Source of the DNA: Suillus spraguei
Taxonomy: Eukaryota > Basidiomycota > Agaricomycetes > Boletales > Suillaceae
Assembly: GCA_016800925.1 (NCBI GenBank)
Contig: JABCPU010000078.1
Location: 1 to 64,000 of the forward strand
Direction of reading: 5' to 3'
DNA: 64,000 nucleotides
Shown: one piece after another, positions 37,462 through 49,789 of the stretch
How positions within the stretch are numbered: position 1 is the first letter of the stretch
Layout of the letters: each line of letters opens with the position of its first letter
Notes under the pieces: generated by a model
The model's database searches: none
What the model was told of the DNA's origin: nothing
Seen by the model: the letters and a program-made list of their open reading frames with translations, nothing else
Program-made: the position numbers and the translations under genes

Positions 37462-39147
37462 ATGACCACTGCAACCAACGTGATTCTCCCCGGGTACCCC
37501 ACCCCCTCATCGCAGGTCCATTCGCCTACGTATACCGCTGCTCCCCAGGCTCATGAATTCCGTTTAGCCCACAATCCACGTCTAAACCCTACCCGACCGT
37601 CGCGCGAATTTGTGAAGCAGACCAAAAATGGTGGCGTGAGTCTTCGGCTTGCTGGCCAAGACGACCACGTCACGCTTCCTGTCTATGGTTTTGGCGCGTC
37701 TGTGGAGGGTACCCTCGAAGTCCACAAACGAGATGGTATCACGAGCGTTGAAGTTCAAGTGAGTGGACTAGCCGGATGAATGTGGGTCTGTTCTGATACG
37801 GTCCGCTTAGATCGAAGGCACTCTCATGATGGAGGAAGTGGCTGGAAGCGGGGCGACGAACTGTAAACTGTTTCTCAACAAGACCATCCTGTGGGTCAAG
37901 GACAGAGTTTACGAAGCGCCATGCCCGCGTTCACTCCCATTCAGTCTCCCTCTTCCGACCACTTTTTCAGACGGCGGAAAAACTTATGTATGTGAACGGC
38001 GCAAAGTTTGAACAGTATCTTGACGATCACGAGCATAGCCCCTCCCGCCGAGCCACGAGTCTCATCTGTCCGGGCTACCTGGATTTCGCGCAAAGATAGA
38101 CTACAGTATTAGCGCTGTTGTTGTCAAGCCGCACACCATACCACACGCTGTCAAGTCGTCGTTGTTGGGAGGTGGAGATTGGTGTGTTTCTAGGTGGGAT
38201 CGTCTTAACCCCTTTTCACGGTTCACAGGGCGATTTCGACTCCGTTTGAGTACCTTCCTCGAACTTGTCCGTCTTCCCCGTTGCCACCGCCTCTGGTACC
38301 TGGTCAATGGGGAATAATTGAGACTTTGCAATGGAAGGTTTTTCCAACTTTGATCCATGCAAATCAGGGAGGACATGATATTATGGTGAAGGTTAGTCGA
38401 TGCTGTGAATGGATGTATATGCCGATATTGATGATTCCTGGACATCAGTTCTATCTCCCAGCCAGTCGAATATTCTGCATGCACGAGCCCATTCCCTTCC
38501 ACATCATGTTCTCGTCTTCAGCGATATCTCTTGCTGCATTTATACCTCTGGGACCAATGGTAACCAAGTCTTTGAAAACGCAACACACAAAAATACAGTT
38601 GATGAGGCAGACGACTGTTGATGTTCGGTTTGTTGTTTTAGCGATATTTGTGTGACTGTACCTGATACATTCGCTCGATAGCAACGCTTTGATACTCGGC
38701 ACCCGCGCCGACATTTGGAGAGTCGATTGTATTGGCGAAGGCGCCTTCAGACACGCAGTATGATACGCAGTGCATTTGACAAAAGGTGCTTGACGACTGA
38801 CGTGATTCCGATAGGGTGATGGTGCACACTGGGTTGCATTCTCAGGAGATATCTACATCAGTCCTGACATCAAGGTCGGAGGTTTTAGGGCGGGCGGTTT
38901 TTCGACCAAGGTAGGCATTTGCTTGACGGTCTCTGTTGATGGCCTCAACTGAGATCTATTCATAAAGGATTGCGTAGTCCTATCGATGACTCCGCCCGAC
39001 CTCTCCAAATCACCTTTCAAGGAACTGCGGCTCACAGTTCCTATCCTACTCGTAACGGATTCCTATGTAGGAGATGGATCTGGCTCTGGTGGTCCTCCGT
39101 CGATATCTTCCTCGGATGACGCTGGGGCTTTTCCAGAATTCGCATGA
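37462..39147 (+). CDS. Arrestin-like protein C
   Basis: Third paralogue. ATG 37462; unstructured N-terminus, then NGGVSLRLAGQDDHVTLPVY, GFGASVEGTLEVHKRDGITS, IEGTLMMEEVAG, KTILWVKDRVYEAPCPRSLP, SDGGKTY joined over an intron (donor GTATGTG) to PLPPSHESHLSGLPGFRAKI, DYSISAVVVKPHTIPH, STPFEYLPRTCPSSPLPPPL, QWKVFPTLIHANQGG, SRIFCMHEPIPFHIMFSS, and after a final intron DCVVLSMTPPDLSKSPFKEL, RLTVPILLVTDSY with a Gly/Ser/Pro tail, stop TGA 39145-39147. More divergent from A and B than they are from each other. No certain frame break; the segment 38640-38820 is not cleanly modelled. Confidence 0.78.
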
Positions 39148-39477
39148 TATGATTGTTATTTATATACCACACCGTGGACTACTGACGCTGTCGCTGGCGG
39201 AGTGTCGTGTTATTCTTGCGTCATACACTCCATATAGATAGCCTAGCGTCTTGACGACTTAGAATACCGGGCTGATAAGTGTAATCCACATCTACGTCAT
39301 GACCATTGATGGGTGTTCCATCACTACCTCACTCAATCCACACGGCCATCAAGAAGACGGCTGTAAGCGAGCTGACCGCCCCGTTCATGTCTACATTTGG
39401 AATGCAATTTCTAATAAAAAGTATTAAACAAAAACAAAGCAATACGAAGTCTACATTTACCAATGAACTAAAAAAAA
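39148..39477. other. Intergenic, convergent 3' regions
   Basis: AT-rich with A-runs toward the right; no coding signal. Confidence 0.5.
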
Positions 39478-40962
39478 TTAATACCAGATACTCCTCGTCC
39501 TATGCGCTGGCAAGACATCACCCGTCTCAATCCCCTCAACACACTCTTCCCCCTTTTGCACCTTCTTAGCCAAATCCCAAAGATAAAAATCAATCAACAC
39601 ACAACTCGCTTCCCAATCCGATCCACATCTTATCATCTCACTCCTGATTCGCTCAACAGCAACGATGCTCGCCGCGCGCAAGCTCATCTCCTCTCTCGAT
39701 CCAGCTGCGAAGCGCGTGCCTGCGCGCAGTTTGTGTACGAGCGATGGGGGATAGGCGAGGATCCGCATGTGGTGCAGGATCTGGGGGACACGATAATCCG
39801 CGAACATCGTTAAAGCGCTTATGTGCGCTCCGTCGAGGCCGGGGAAGATGGGGTGTGGGGTGTAGGGGTTTTCGGGGTAGAAGGCTGCCCAGGTCTCTGC
39901 TACCAAGATTTGGGGCCGTTTCCAGAAACATACTGTGCGCATCGAGTCGTCAGTCTTGTAGACGCTAGTTGAGCGTCATTGACTTGCCTCGTCGTCCATT
40001 GAACATTCGCTCATCCCTAAAACTTGGAAACGAGTCTGTGACGAATTGGACGAGGTCGAGCGCCGTGCCCTGATTCTCGTGTCTTCTTTGAAATGCTTCT
40101 AAAAACCCTAGGTATGATCCTCCAAAATCATCCTATAAACCATATGTTCATAAACCAGCATGCATATATGCACAAGGTGAAAAGCTTACGCTACACAGTA
40201 TAGCACCGACTTCGCGCATGATCGCCAGGCGCTCATTAAACAAGGGTATAGATTCGGTGGATTGGGGTGCAGCGCGGAATACATGTGCGATGAGCGAGTC
40301 TGGGCACAGCGTCTCGGAGGAATAAAATTTAGGGTCGATTATGGGTATACCCTCCTCTAATGCTGGTGATCGGGTCCTTCGGACTCTATAAAAAGAAAAA
40401 GAAGAAGAAGCATTTTCTCACCTCTATTCAAAGCAGCGACCAAACTCCAATAACCAGTGTGCACCGTCATCGTCTCACTACCCCAACTAGTCCACCATTC
40501 AACGCCGTAACGATCCAGCTGGCCTTCCTTTTCCGACCAAAAGCTGAAATTTAAAGAAGAGATGAGGAATAACCAGTTCAAACATGCACCGGTGAGTATA
40601 TCCTCGGGATCATACGGTTCCGGCGGACAGATATGCAAGGGGTGCGTGCGCCATGTGCGCGGAGTATAGGACTCGGAAGCGAGTTTTTGCAAGATCTGCG
40701 GGGATAGATCAGATACGCCAGGTTCTTGAAGCTTGGACTGACGTATTGTGTGGCTTTTTTGACTGCATCGTTGTTGATTTTGATGATGTTTGTTTTCTGA
40801 TGATCACGGTGATCATCGTTGATTGAAGTCGTCATAAAAACTTACTTCGAGAATAAACTCGGCGCTGGATACGACTGGGTTGATCGCGTGTATTTTTGAA
40901 GGTATGGAGGGCTCTTCGATATGTTTTTCATCGAAGACAGGTGAAGTAGATGGTACAGTCAT
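39478..40962 (-). CDS. QNG1: Queuosine 5'-phosphate N-glycosylase/hydrolase (queuosine salvage, DUF2419)
   Basis: Releases queuine from queuosine monophosphate so that salvaged queuine can be inserted into tRNA; eukaryotes cannot make queuine. ATG 40962: KIHAINPVVSSAEFILE, then KATQYVSPSFKNL, SSLNFSFWSEKEGQLDRYGV, WSLVAALNRG, EGIPIIDPKFYSSETL, RLAIMREVGAILC, VTDSFPSFRDE, RPQILVAETWAAF, LTMFADYRVPQILHHMRIL, SREEMSLRAASIVAVERIRS and CVLIDFYLWDLAKK near the end, all in the order of the family; stop TAA 39480-39478. Five or so introns with regular junctions; no frame break seen. Fungi must obtain queuine from bacteria or the environment, so the gene implies queuosine-modified tRNA in this organism. 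Confidence 0.9.
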
Positions 40963-41515
40963 GACGATGGTTGTTCAAGTGAAATTTTAAAGCGAGAGCA
41001 GGCAGAGCTTTTTAAAGATTCGGTTCCGTATGTTTCCGCCTTTTGAGTTGTCGGCGGTACTGTAAGTATCTGTATCGCGATATCGATTGAAAGGGGGTGT
41101 CCAGTTCAAGTTTAGACAAATTAACCTTTGTGACAGGCGCCACCAGGCTTCCATTCTTTAAATGTCCCGAGCCGGAAACACTTTACATAATGTGGCTACC
41201 CTTGTATAAGTTGTAAATTCGCTCATTCTGCCCATCCTATCCAGCTCAGTATACAAGAGGATGATATCCAAATTTCCAGCTTCGTTTTCTCACCTATATA
41301 ATCAAGGGAACCCCCCATTGCAAGGTAAGTGCATATACTGCGGTTGAGAGCGTGGAGTTTGAACGTTTGAATATTCGGAAGATCTCGTATATTACTGTTA
41401 CACTTTGGCAATGGGAAGATAAATCCTCATCAGTAAATATATTACCTTGAATGTCCTACTATACAATACCCCATGTGGTCTGCGGTGACCGGACTCGAGT
41501 GACTCGACGAATATA
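40963..41515. other. Intergenic
   Basis: 5' flank of the queuosine salvage gene and 3' flank of the next minus-strand gene. Nothing further recognised. Confidence 0.45.
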
Positions 41516-42084
41516 TCAATCCGAAGTCGAGCTTCGCCGTTTTGTTGGAATGGTTTCTTCACCTCGCAACACTTGTTCCCCGTGCTCCTTGACGTCTGAT
41601 TTACCAAGAGCCTTTAGACAGATAAATGAAGTGAACAACAGAAGATGAGCAAGTGACTGACCGTTCCGCGGATGACCTGAGTGCAAGCAGGCAAGGTAAT
41701 CAATGAGTTATATACTACAACATATGCGGATCGCAGCATTGACATACCTTGGCATAACCTACCGGCGTGTCAGCTTGTATGCCCGAATTGTATGAAAGAC
41801 ACTCACCAAATACTTGCTCTTTGAAGGAAGGGGGTGGCTTTTTTTCTGCAGGGATCTCTACCACGTTTATATTGGGGTCATTGCGATCGACCTCGGAGGG
41901 ATGGCGAATCTGGTCCGCGGGAATATGAGTGCCATCGCCAGGTGAAGTGGCAGCTGCGTTTATTAGGTCTAAGCGAGGTTGCTGGAATAAGAATAGTACC
42001 TTGTTGTGGTGCGGTGTTGACTCTGGTTGGTTCGACGACCTTTGAAGGAGGACGGGGTGTATCGTCTTTGGAGGAAGAAGACAT
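41516..42084 (-). CDS. Small conserved-looking cytosolic protein, function unknown
   Basis: Spliced minus-strand gene: ATG 42084 (MSSSSKDDTPRPPSKVVEPT), then exon GDGTHIPADQIRHPSEVDRN ... IPAEKKPPPSFKEQVFG, microexon YAK, a short V-I-R-G-T exon, and last exon LGKSDVKEHGEQVLRGEETI ending KRRSSTSD, stop TGA 41518-41516. The pattern FKEQVxGYAKVxRGTxLGKxxVKEHGExxLRGEE reminds me of short hypothetical proteins of mushrooms that look like small CsbD-like or dehydration-type proteins, but I cannot name a family with confidence. Total about 120 aa. Four introns inferred from GT-AG and frame. Confidence 0.6.
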
Positions 42085-42259
42085 GATGATATGGTGGAGT
42101 GAAATCGAATAGTCGATATTTTATAGTAGTTAAAATGACATCATCGTTCATGATTATGTAAACAGCTGGTCCGCTCTGGTACTTTGATTGTGGGCCTGAC
42201 GATCATAATTAGACTGGTGACCAGCCCCTCTATGAGGCAAACCTCTATCGACGGTTTGG

Positions 42260-42473
42260 TGTAAGCCGACTGCTTACCACTTGCTTACATTATCACACGT
42301 CATGTGACACATCCCCTTATATTCTGCGATTCTTGTACTGTTCCTTTTAGACTCGGGTCTCCTACCTACCATCACGTACTCATTAGTACAACGCTCTAAG
42401 AATCCACAGTTTCGTCCTGTTACCTTTGTCCGATCTGCTTAGTGTTCCTTGTCATTTCCCGGACAGGGTTCCA
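42260..42473 (+). repeat. 5' LTR
   Basis: 214 bp, begins TGTAAGCCGACTGC and ends CAGGGTTCCA; matches the 3' copy with no difference that I can see. Confidence 0.95.
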
Positions 42474-42824
42474 CTTTTTTTTTAACAGAAACGGAACTTG
42501 TGTTGTTTATTTAAACGACTATCCCTCGAACCGCCGGGCTGCCCGCCCACTACCTGACCCGCCAAACTGTCTTCCGAAAGGAGAAAACCGTCTGTCCCCA
42601 CCTCCTTGACTACGCGACAGCGTACCAGGGACCAAAGACAACAATCTTCCATTGAACCATCCGTATCCTCCCAATCATCTGACAAGTCACCCATATCTCC
42701 CTTGATCCCAAACACCTCGAACGCCACACCTAACACGCGTATCGTACCCGCCAGAACGTATAGTGACTCCTCATCAGACTCTGACTCAAACGACGCGCAT
42801 ATAGTCCCCACCCGTCCCCGTACC

Positions 42825-45800
42825 ATGACCAAGACAGCCACCGTGGAGCAATCTGCTCCCAGCAAGCCACCCAAACTCACTGCAGGGGAAATCACGCCAC
42901 AAGTCGCCCACGATTGGGAAAACACTTGTGAAACGTATTTCCTACATAAGGAGATCAAGGCGGCTGACCAGGTGAAAATGGTAGCATTTGGAATGTTAGA
43001 TCCACGCCTACACACGTGGTACTTGACTCAACGAACCGTACTCAACGCCGGTACCTTCGCGGCGTACATGAAGGCTTTCCGTAACGCTTGGCTCGAAAGT
43101 CACTGGGCCAATAAACTGCGCAAAAAGGTCCTAGGCTCACGCCAAGGAACCCGCCCGTTCTACGAGTGGGCTCTGGACGTCCAGAACCAAAACGCTCTGC
43201 TCTACGGCAACCCTGCTTATCTCTCTGAATCGCAACTTCGCGACCAACTTGAAGCGCACATCTGCGATGAGCTCACCATCCCTGTATTCAGAGCGAAACT
43301 CGCTGATGACCTTTCTCTTAAAGACTGGATCGAGGAAGTAAAACACCTCGATGACGAACGTCTCGAGGACCTTGCCTCACACAGAAAGATCGCCGAGGAA
43401 TTACACAAATCATCAAAGCGTACAACGACCTCGTTTAACAAAACAACCACTACCAAAGCTTACAATCCGTCATCCACTCGCCTGGGCTCACTCACGGAAG
43501 CCGAACGCACCTTGTTGGCAAAACACAAAGGCTGCTTCAAGTGCCGGAAGTTCTACGTATCGCACCAGTCCAAAGACTGTACCGAAGGCGCACCCGATGC
43601 TTCTTCTTACAAGACGCTGACGGAAACGGACGCTCTCGCCGCGAAACCTAAGACAAAGACTGTCGCTGCCGTAGGACCAGTAGGAGCTGTGATGCCGTCT
43701 TCTGTTCTTGAAGACGGGTCTGACTCTGAGGATGACATGTGCGTAGCTCCTTTTGAAACCGCCCACCTTTTGTGGCCCTGTCTCTTGACGGGCCCTTCCT
43801 CCAATTCCTTTGAACGTATCGAAGCGTTGATTGACCACGGGTCACATTTAGTTCTGATTGACGAGAACGTCGTCGAACGACTTGGGCTTCGTAGACGCAA
43901 ACTACACGCAGACATAGAAGCGAATTCCGCATTCATAGACAATTGTTCTTCCCCTTTTTCATTTTCTGAATACGTTCTTCTGTCTCCTTCATCTGTTACG
44001 CATGACTGGACTTCTCGCACGATACGCGCTATCATTGCGCCAAATCTGGCTGTTCCCCTCCTCCTCGGGGGGCCCTTCTTATCGCATAATTCTCTTGTTA
44101 TAGATCACGACTCCCGTACATGTATTGTCAAAGATTGTGATTACGATCTTCTTAACCCGCCAAAACACGAACCGCCCACCACAGTGTCGATACCAACTGC
44201 ACGAGAAATTTATCGACTTCGCAAGACGGTAGTCAAAGAACTCAAAGGTGTACTCGTCGACCGCATCGATAACACAAACACTGTCACCGAAACCCCAAAT
44301 GTCGTCGCACTACTGAGAAAACGGATCGACGCCCTGGCTTTCATTGAAGCGAATAAGGAACATCTCGAACGTCTCGACAAAGAAATGCGACGGAAATATG
44401 AAGACAGGTTCCCTGATGATATTCCGCACATTAACCAGCTCCCAACAGATATCGTACATCGGATCACACTCAAAGATCCTAACAAGGTCATACAGTGCCG
44501 AAGATACAACACTCCACGCAAGTATCGAGAAGCATGGGATACCCTGCTGAACCAGCATATAGCAGCGGGACGCCTCCGTCCTTCTTCAAGTTCATTCGTC
44601 TCACCAGCGTTTCTTATCCCCAAGAAGGACCCGACTGCTTTGCCACGTTGGGTGAATGATTATCGCGCGCTCAATGCTAACACAGTTCCAGACAACCATC
44701 CATTGCCGCGGATCGACGAAATACTCCGAGATTGCGCTAAGGGTAAGATATTTGGCAAAATAGACATGACAAACTCCTTTTTTCAGACTCGGATCCACCC
44801 CGACGACATCAAATATACTGCGATAGATACTCCCAACGGTCTGCATGAATGGACTGTGATGCCACAAGGCGGGAGAAACGCACCAGCAACTCACCAACGT
44901 CGAATGTTCATCGCGCTCAGAGGCCTCATCGGCAAAATATGTCACGCGTACCTAGACGACATCATAATATGGTCTCAAACGGTGGCGGAACACGCCAAGA
45001 ACATTAAGCTCGTCCTCGATGCCTTGCGCAAGGCATCCTTGTTTTGTTCTCCAAAAAAGACTTCTTTGTTTTGTACTGAAATTGATTTCCTCGGACATCG
45101 CATTTCAGCTTCAGGTATCGAGGCGGATGCCTCAAAGGCAAAACGCATCCTAGATTGGCCTGTGCCCACCTCCACGAGCGACGTACGCTCTTTTCTCGGT
45201 CTCGTACGCTATCTCGATCAGTTTCTACCAAGTCTGGCCGACCATACCCGAATGCTTACGCCATTAACAACCAAGGCAAGCGAACACGACTGGCCAGGTT
45301 GGACTGACGAGCACCAGACAGCTTTTGACGCTATAAAGCAGCTTGTCGTAAGCCGCGACTGTCTCACTACGATCGATCATGACAAACTGGGCGACAACAA
45401 GATCTTCGTCACTTGCGACGCAAGCGACTGGAGGGTAGGTGCCATGCTAAGTGTCGGACCTACACCACAAACAGCTCGCCCAGTGGCTTTCGACTCTATG
45501 CAGCTGCGATCAGCTCAACTGAACTACCCTGTGCACGAAAAAGAACTGTTGGCTATAGTTCGCGCGCTAAAGAAGTGGCGCATAGAACTCCTCGGTACCC
45601 CTTTCACCGTTTATACTGACCACAGAACTTTAGAGAACTTTCTCACCCAACGCGAACTCTCTCGACGACAAGCGCGCTGGCAAGAATTTTTTGGCCAATA
45701 CGACTTTAACATCGAATATATTCCAGGAGAAGAAAATTGCGTCGCAGATGCACTTTCACGACTGCCACCTGACGACAAAGACACCCCATCCTACGTTAAG

Positions 45801-47405
45801 GAAACGTTGCACATGCCGAGCAACGTGCAACAACACATACCGGCAATCGCACTCGTTCTCTCGATTACTCCCGACAAATCTTTGTTCAACGATATCAAGG
45901 GAGGTTACACCATCGACCCGTGGTGCATTAAGCTTCAAAAGCTGGTAGACTCCCTCCCAGGACTGCGACACCAAGACGGACTACTATACCTCAATGACCG
46001 ACTCATTATCCCCCGCGTCACTCACCTCCGTGAAACTATCTTTCGACTCGCTCACGACCAACTGGGCCACTTCGGAATTGATAAGTCCTATGCCGCCATC
46101 AGAGAGTCGTATTACTGGCCCAACATGCGACGCGACCTCGAGGAGAGCTACATACCGTCCTGCCCCGAATGTGCGCGTAATAAAAGCCGCACAATGAAAC
46201 CAACAGGTCCTCTTCACCCCCTTCCAGTGCCAGACAACCGAGGCGACTCTGTCGCTATAGATTTCATCGGCCCTCTACCCTCAGAGCGAGGCTTCGACGG
46301 GATTATGACTATAACAGATCGACTAGGCGCCGACATACGACTCGTCCCCTGCAGAATGAATATGAACGCACGCGAGATTGCAAACCTGTTCTTCGACAAC
46401 TGGTATTGCGAAAATGGTTTGCCTTTAAGTATCGTCTCAGACAGAGATAAACTATTCACCTCCAAATTCTGGAAGGCATTACATCGTCTCACCGGAATCA
46501 AACTAAAAATGTCCACAGCTTATCACCCACAGACAGACGGCGCTAGCGAGCGCACTAAACAAAACAGTTGATCAAGCACTCAGGTACTTCGTTGACCGTC
46601 ATCAAACAGGTTGGGTAACAGCGCTACCACGCGTGCGATTCAACATAATGGCGACAAAGAACGCATCTACTGGCTACACGCCATTCCACCTCCACCTCGT
46701 CGAACACCTCGACTACTACCCCCACTAACGCCAGAACACATCAACCAAGTGCGCGACGATTTCCCAAACGACATCGCAAATGCTCTGGAGGCAATCGTCT
46801 GCTTGAAGACAGACGTCGCGGATGCACACGACGCACTGCTAGCATCCCGGATAGCACAGGCGAACGCTGCAAACGCACATCGCAGCGCGGATCCGTCGTT
46901 CCAAGTGGGCGATCTTGTGTACCTGTCGACAGCGCACCGAAGAAGAGAATATCTCAATGGTAACAACAAACGCGTGGCGAAGTTCATGCCACGGTTCGAC
47001 GGGCCCTATGCTATAGTGTCTGCCAACCCTGAGTCATCCAATTATACACTTGACTTACCAGATCATACTAATGTTTATCCCACTTTCCACGCGTCCGAAC
47101 TGAAGCGTCACGTTCCCAATGACGCAGACCTCTATCCATCCCGCGAGCTTCAACGACCAGGTCCTGTCGTCACGCAAAGCGGAACGCGAGAGTGGGAAAT
47201 CGACAGAGTCATAGACAGCAGAACGCGTGGCCGCGGAAGACAATACCTCGTTCGCTGGACGGGGTACGGACCAGAGGCTGACATATGGGTCCCAGGAAAA
47301 GAGTTAGAAGGCACTGACGTACTCACACAATATCAACAATCACATCCTCATCATGACAACGATATCTCAACACCATCCTCCAGCCACATCGACGAAATAA
47401 CTTGA
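42825..47405 (+). CDS. Gag-Pol polyprotein of the gypsy chromovirus (two frame breaks)
   Basis: Frame is open from 42558, but the first ATG is at 42825. Order: Gag (HDWENTCETYFLHKEIKAAD); zinc-knuckle-like CFKCRKFYVSHQSKDC with spacing CX2CX6HX4C; aspartic protease with active site LIDHGSHLVLID; reverse transcriptase (YRALNANTVPDNHPLP, KIDMTNSFFQTRI, catalytic YLDDIIIW); RNase H (VTCDASDWRVGAML, VYTDHRTLENF); integrase with HHCC (GHFGIDKSYAAI ... CPECARNK), DDE (AIDFIGPLP, SDRDKLFTS, GASERT); chromodomain (EWEIDRVIDSR ... YLVRWTGYGPEADIWVPG); end 47403-47405. Frame breaks: an extra base in the A-run at about 46557-46559 just after the catalytic Glu, and a missing base near 46699. Between them the integrase reads on in the second frame. 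With identical LTRs these breaks are as likely to be consensus error as decay. Confidence 0.9.
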
Positions 47406-47610
47406 TCTGAAGAAGAAAAGCCGCATACGCGCCCCTCGAGTGACTGATGAAGACTATCCGTTCCGAAGACGATATACCTTGAGCTGAAGAAGAAAAGCCG
47501 CATACGCGCCTCTCGGGTGACTGATGAAGACACGTCCGTTCCGAAGAAAAGCCGCATTATCTGCGCCCTCGAATGACTGATGAAGACACGGAGCGTAGCA
47601 ATGTTTTGAA
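47406..47610 (+). repeat. Tandem repeats between gag-pol and 3' LTR
   Basis: Three imperfect units of about 60-80 bp, each with GAAGAAAAGCCGCAT, then CGCCCCTCGAGTGACTGATG and AAGACA, at about 47409, 47472 and 47541. Non-coding; lies just before the polypurine tract. Confidence 0.8.
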
Positions 47611-47621
47611 GACTGAGAGGG

Positions 47622-47835
47622 TGTAAGCCGACTGCTTACCACTTGCTTACATTATCACACGTCATGTGACACATCCCCTTATATTCTGCGATTCTTGTAC
47701 TGTTCCTTTTAGACTCGGGTCTCCTACCTACCATCACGTACTCATTAGTACAACGCTCTAAGAATCCACAGTTTCGTCCTGTTACCTTTGTCCGATCTGC
47801 TTAGTGTTCCTTGTCATTTCCCGGACAGGGTTCCA
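47622..47835 (+). repeat. 3' LTR
   Basis: 214 bp copy of the 5' LTR with no visible mismatch. Confidence 0.95.
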
Positions 47836-49789
47836 GAAAGGTACGGTTGCATACTCACCAGTTTATGCATGTCGCCTCTTTTACCGACACTCTGGTACTA
47901 CAGTATTCAATAGAGGATTCTTCAAAGTGATCGTAGCAGATAGACTGACAGATACGAGAATGATCTATTTTAAAATATATACTGTGACAACACAGCACTG
48001 TACTCAGACCACTAGTACTGGCGAGAAAATTACAAGTTAGTACTAGTGCAAACTTGAGCGGTATCACATACTTTGCTAAGTTAGGCCGGGAACAATGAGC
48101 TACTATACTTGAAATCTAATGGGTTTAGGACATCCCCGCAAGGGCATACAAGCAGAGTATATAGATGATTCGAACCAGTTCACACCAACGCGAGCCATCC
48201 CAAATTCAAATCATCCGTGCACTTCCTGCTAATGTACCTTCCCGCTGCGCTATTTCTTGCTTCGAGTTCGGGGCTCATCTCAAGGTACAAGTCAACAATC
48301 ACATAAACGATGAATGGAGGACAGTTCTCTTCTCAAGCTCTCCCTTAAGCGGGTGCAATAGAAGGGTATCTAAATAGAATATCCCTTGTCAGGCTCAGCG
48401 GCCACCCTGAGGTAGAAGACTCAAGACACACTGGATGTTGCAACGTCGCAGCAACGACTCAGTGAGAACTGAATATAATTCAATAGTCGGTTTGGAATAT
48501 GCACACAAAATTTGTGGCTAAACAAACTAGCATGCTGATTATAGTTCGTGAGCATTTATGTAGGGACATCATACATACACGCACAAATTATGCCATTCGC
48601 AACGAATCAGTTGAAGCGCAGACAATAGGGATGAATCAATGAAGTTTTCAAGTTGTAAGACGCTACTTGCGGCCCGTGTCCGGAACGGCGCGGAGGCTGT
48701 GCAAGCTACTGATACCGCCCATTGAGACAATGTTTTGCCCAGTGACCACCAGCTGACGTCCTGGTGGACTGTAGTTGCTGCAAGTCATACTAGGAGTCTT
48801 TTACAGTCTTACTGGAAAGCCTGATTTTCCTCCTGTGACCCATTGCAAGGTGTTTCGACTGGTCGAGCCTTACTCTTCTATGTATGAACTTGGTTACTTC
48901 TCCATCCCACAACTCCATCGAGATGCTGTGTCCTCCGCTGTCGGGCTATCCTTTACTTGCTCGCTCACTATTGAGATCATCCAATTACCCACCCACCAGT
49001 CTCTACATCCGCGGAGTCCTATATCTTCACGCGACTCGTTTTCCGCATCAAATTTTCAATTAATCGAACTATCTTGAGTTTACGCGTCAGGACCCTGAAC
49101 TCTAGCGAGACGACAGTCAAATCACCGTCGCTTCTGGGTGAGCCCTGCATGCGACTCCTTCGGGCATTGTTTTCTGGCACGTTGGCCACATGGAAGGCAG
49201 AGTAGGACTCAAGCAGTGACTTCACAACAATGCTAAGCTAATTCGGCCCAAACCTTGTAGGCAAGCGAAGATGTGCATTACCAACGCACAGCTTGAAAGC
49301 TTTCAGTCATAATCACAGTGCGACAGGAGACATTGTTCGTACATTAAAGCGATCCTGAACCTAGGGAAACGATAAATTCAATGCTCATAAATCAGCATTT
49401 GCAATGCATAGCACAATACTTATCGAGGGTTGGACTAGTATCTGACATGTGCTCAGAGTCATGATGGTGACCGGATGGAGTAGTGCGGGAGCTGTAACCT
49501 AACTGGTACAGCATAGCCCCGCGCTAATGGGTTGCAGGAATGCGTTTCACGCTATTAGTTGCTCTGATGCTGACTTGCAGTAGACTGAACTATGATCTGT
49601 GCAGTGTATATGCTACGGCAAATTATCGACCCCGTTACCGCCACCCATCTAGTGCGAGACACCGTCATCTCACCCGTGCTACTCTCTGGTATCGAGATAT
49701 ATAAGTCCAGGGAAGTTAGCACTCAAAATTTCAACATCCTAGACACCTTTTCCGATCATCTTTCTGTTTTAGAATTTAGACATCTTGCA
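47836..49789. promoter_or_regulatory. Intergenic with promoter of first A-T-TE gene
   Basis: About 1.95 kb without a recognisable gene. TATATAAG at 49698-49705 is 85 bp before the ATG at 49790. The last 60 bp (TTCAACATCCTAGACACC, then TTTAGAATTTAGA) resemble the 5' flank of the second synthetase gene, so the duplication included the 5' UTR. Confidence 0.55.

Larger units (their letters stand above)
42260..47835 (+). mobile_element. Ty3/gypsy chromovirus LTR retrotransposon
   Basis: Full-length element bounded by direct 214-bp LTRs (42260-42473 and 47622-47835) that look identical base for base, start TG and end CA. Between them lies one gag-pol reading frame with a C-terminal chromodomain. 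No 5-bp target duplication is visible: flanks are TTTGG and GAAAG. No TGG-type tRNA primer site follows the 5' LTR, so self-priming as in some chromoviruses is possible. A purine-rich tract (GACTGAGAGGG) precedes the 3' LTR. Identical LTRs imply recent arrival or recent LTR conversion. Confidence 0.95.

Noticed and set aside
42482..43015. 177-codon minus-strand frame over gag
   Set aside because: Shadow of the retrotransposon coding strand; no family signal.
49484..49560. tRNA-like stretch (CTAACTGGTACAGCATAGCC... resembling an A box and D arm)
   Set aside because: No acceptor pairing and no GGTTCGAnnCC T arm could be found; at best a decayed tRNA or SINE fragment.
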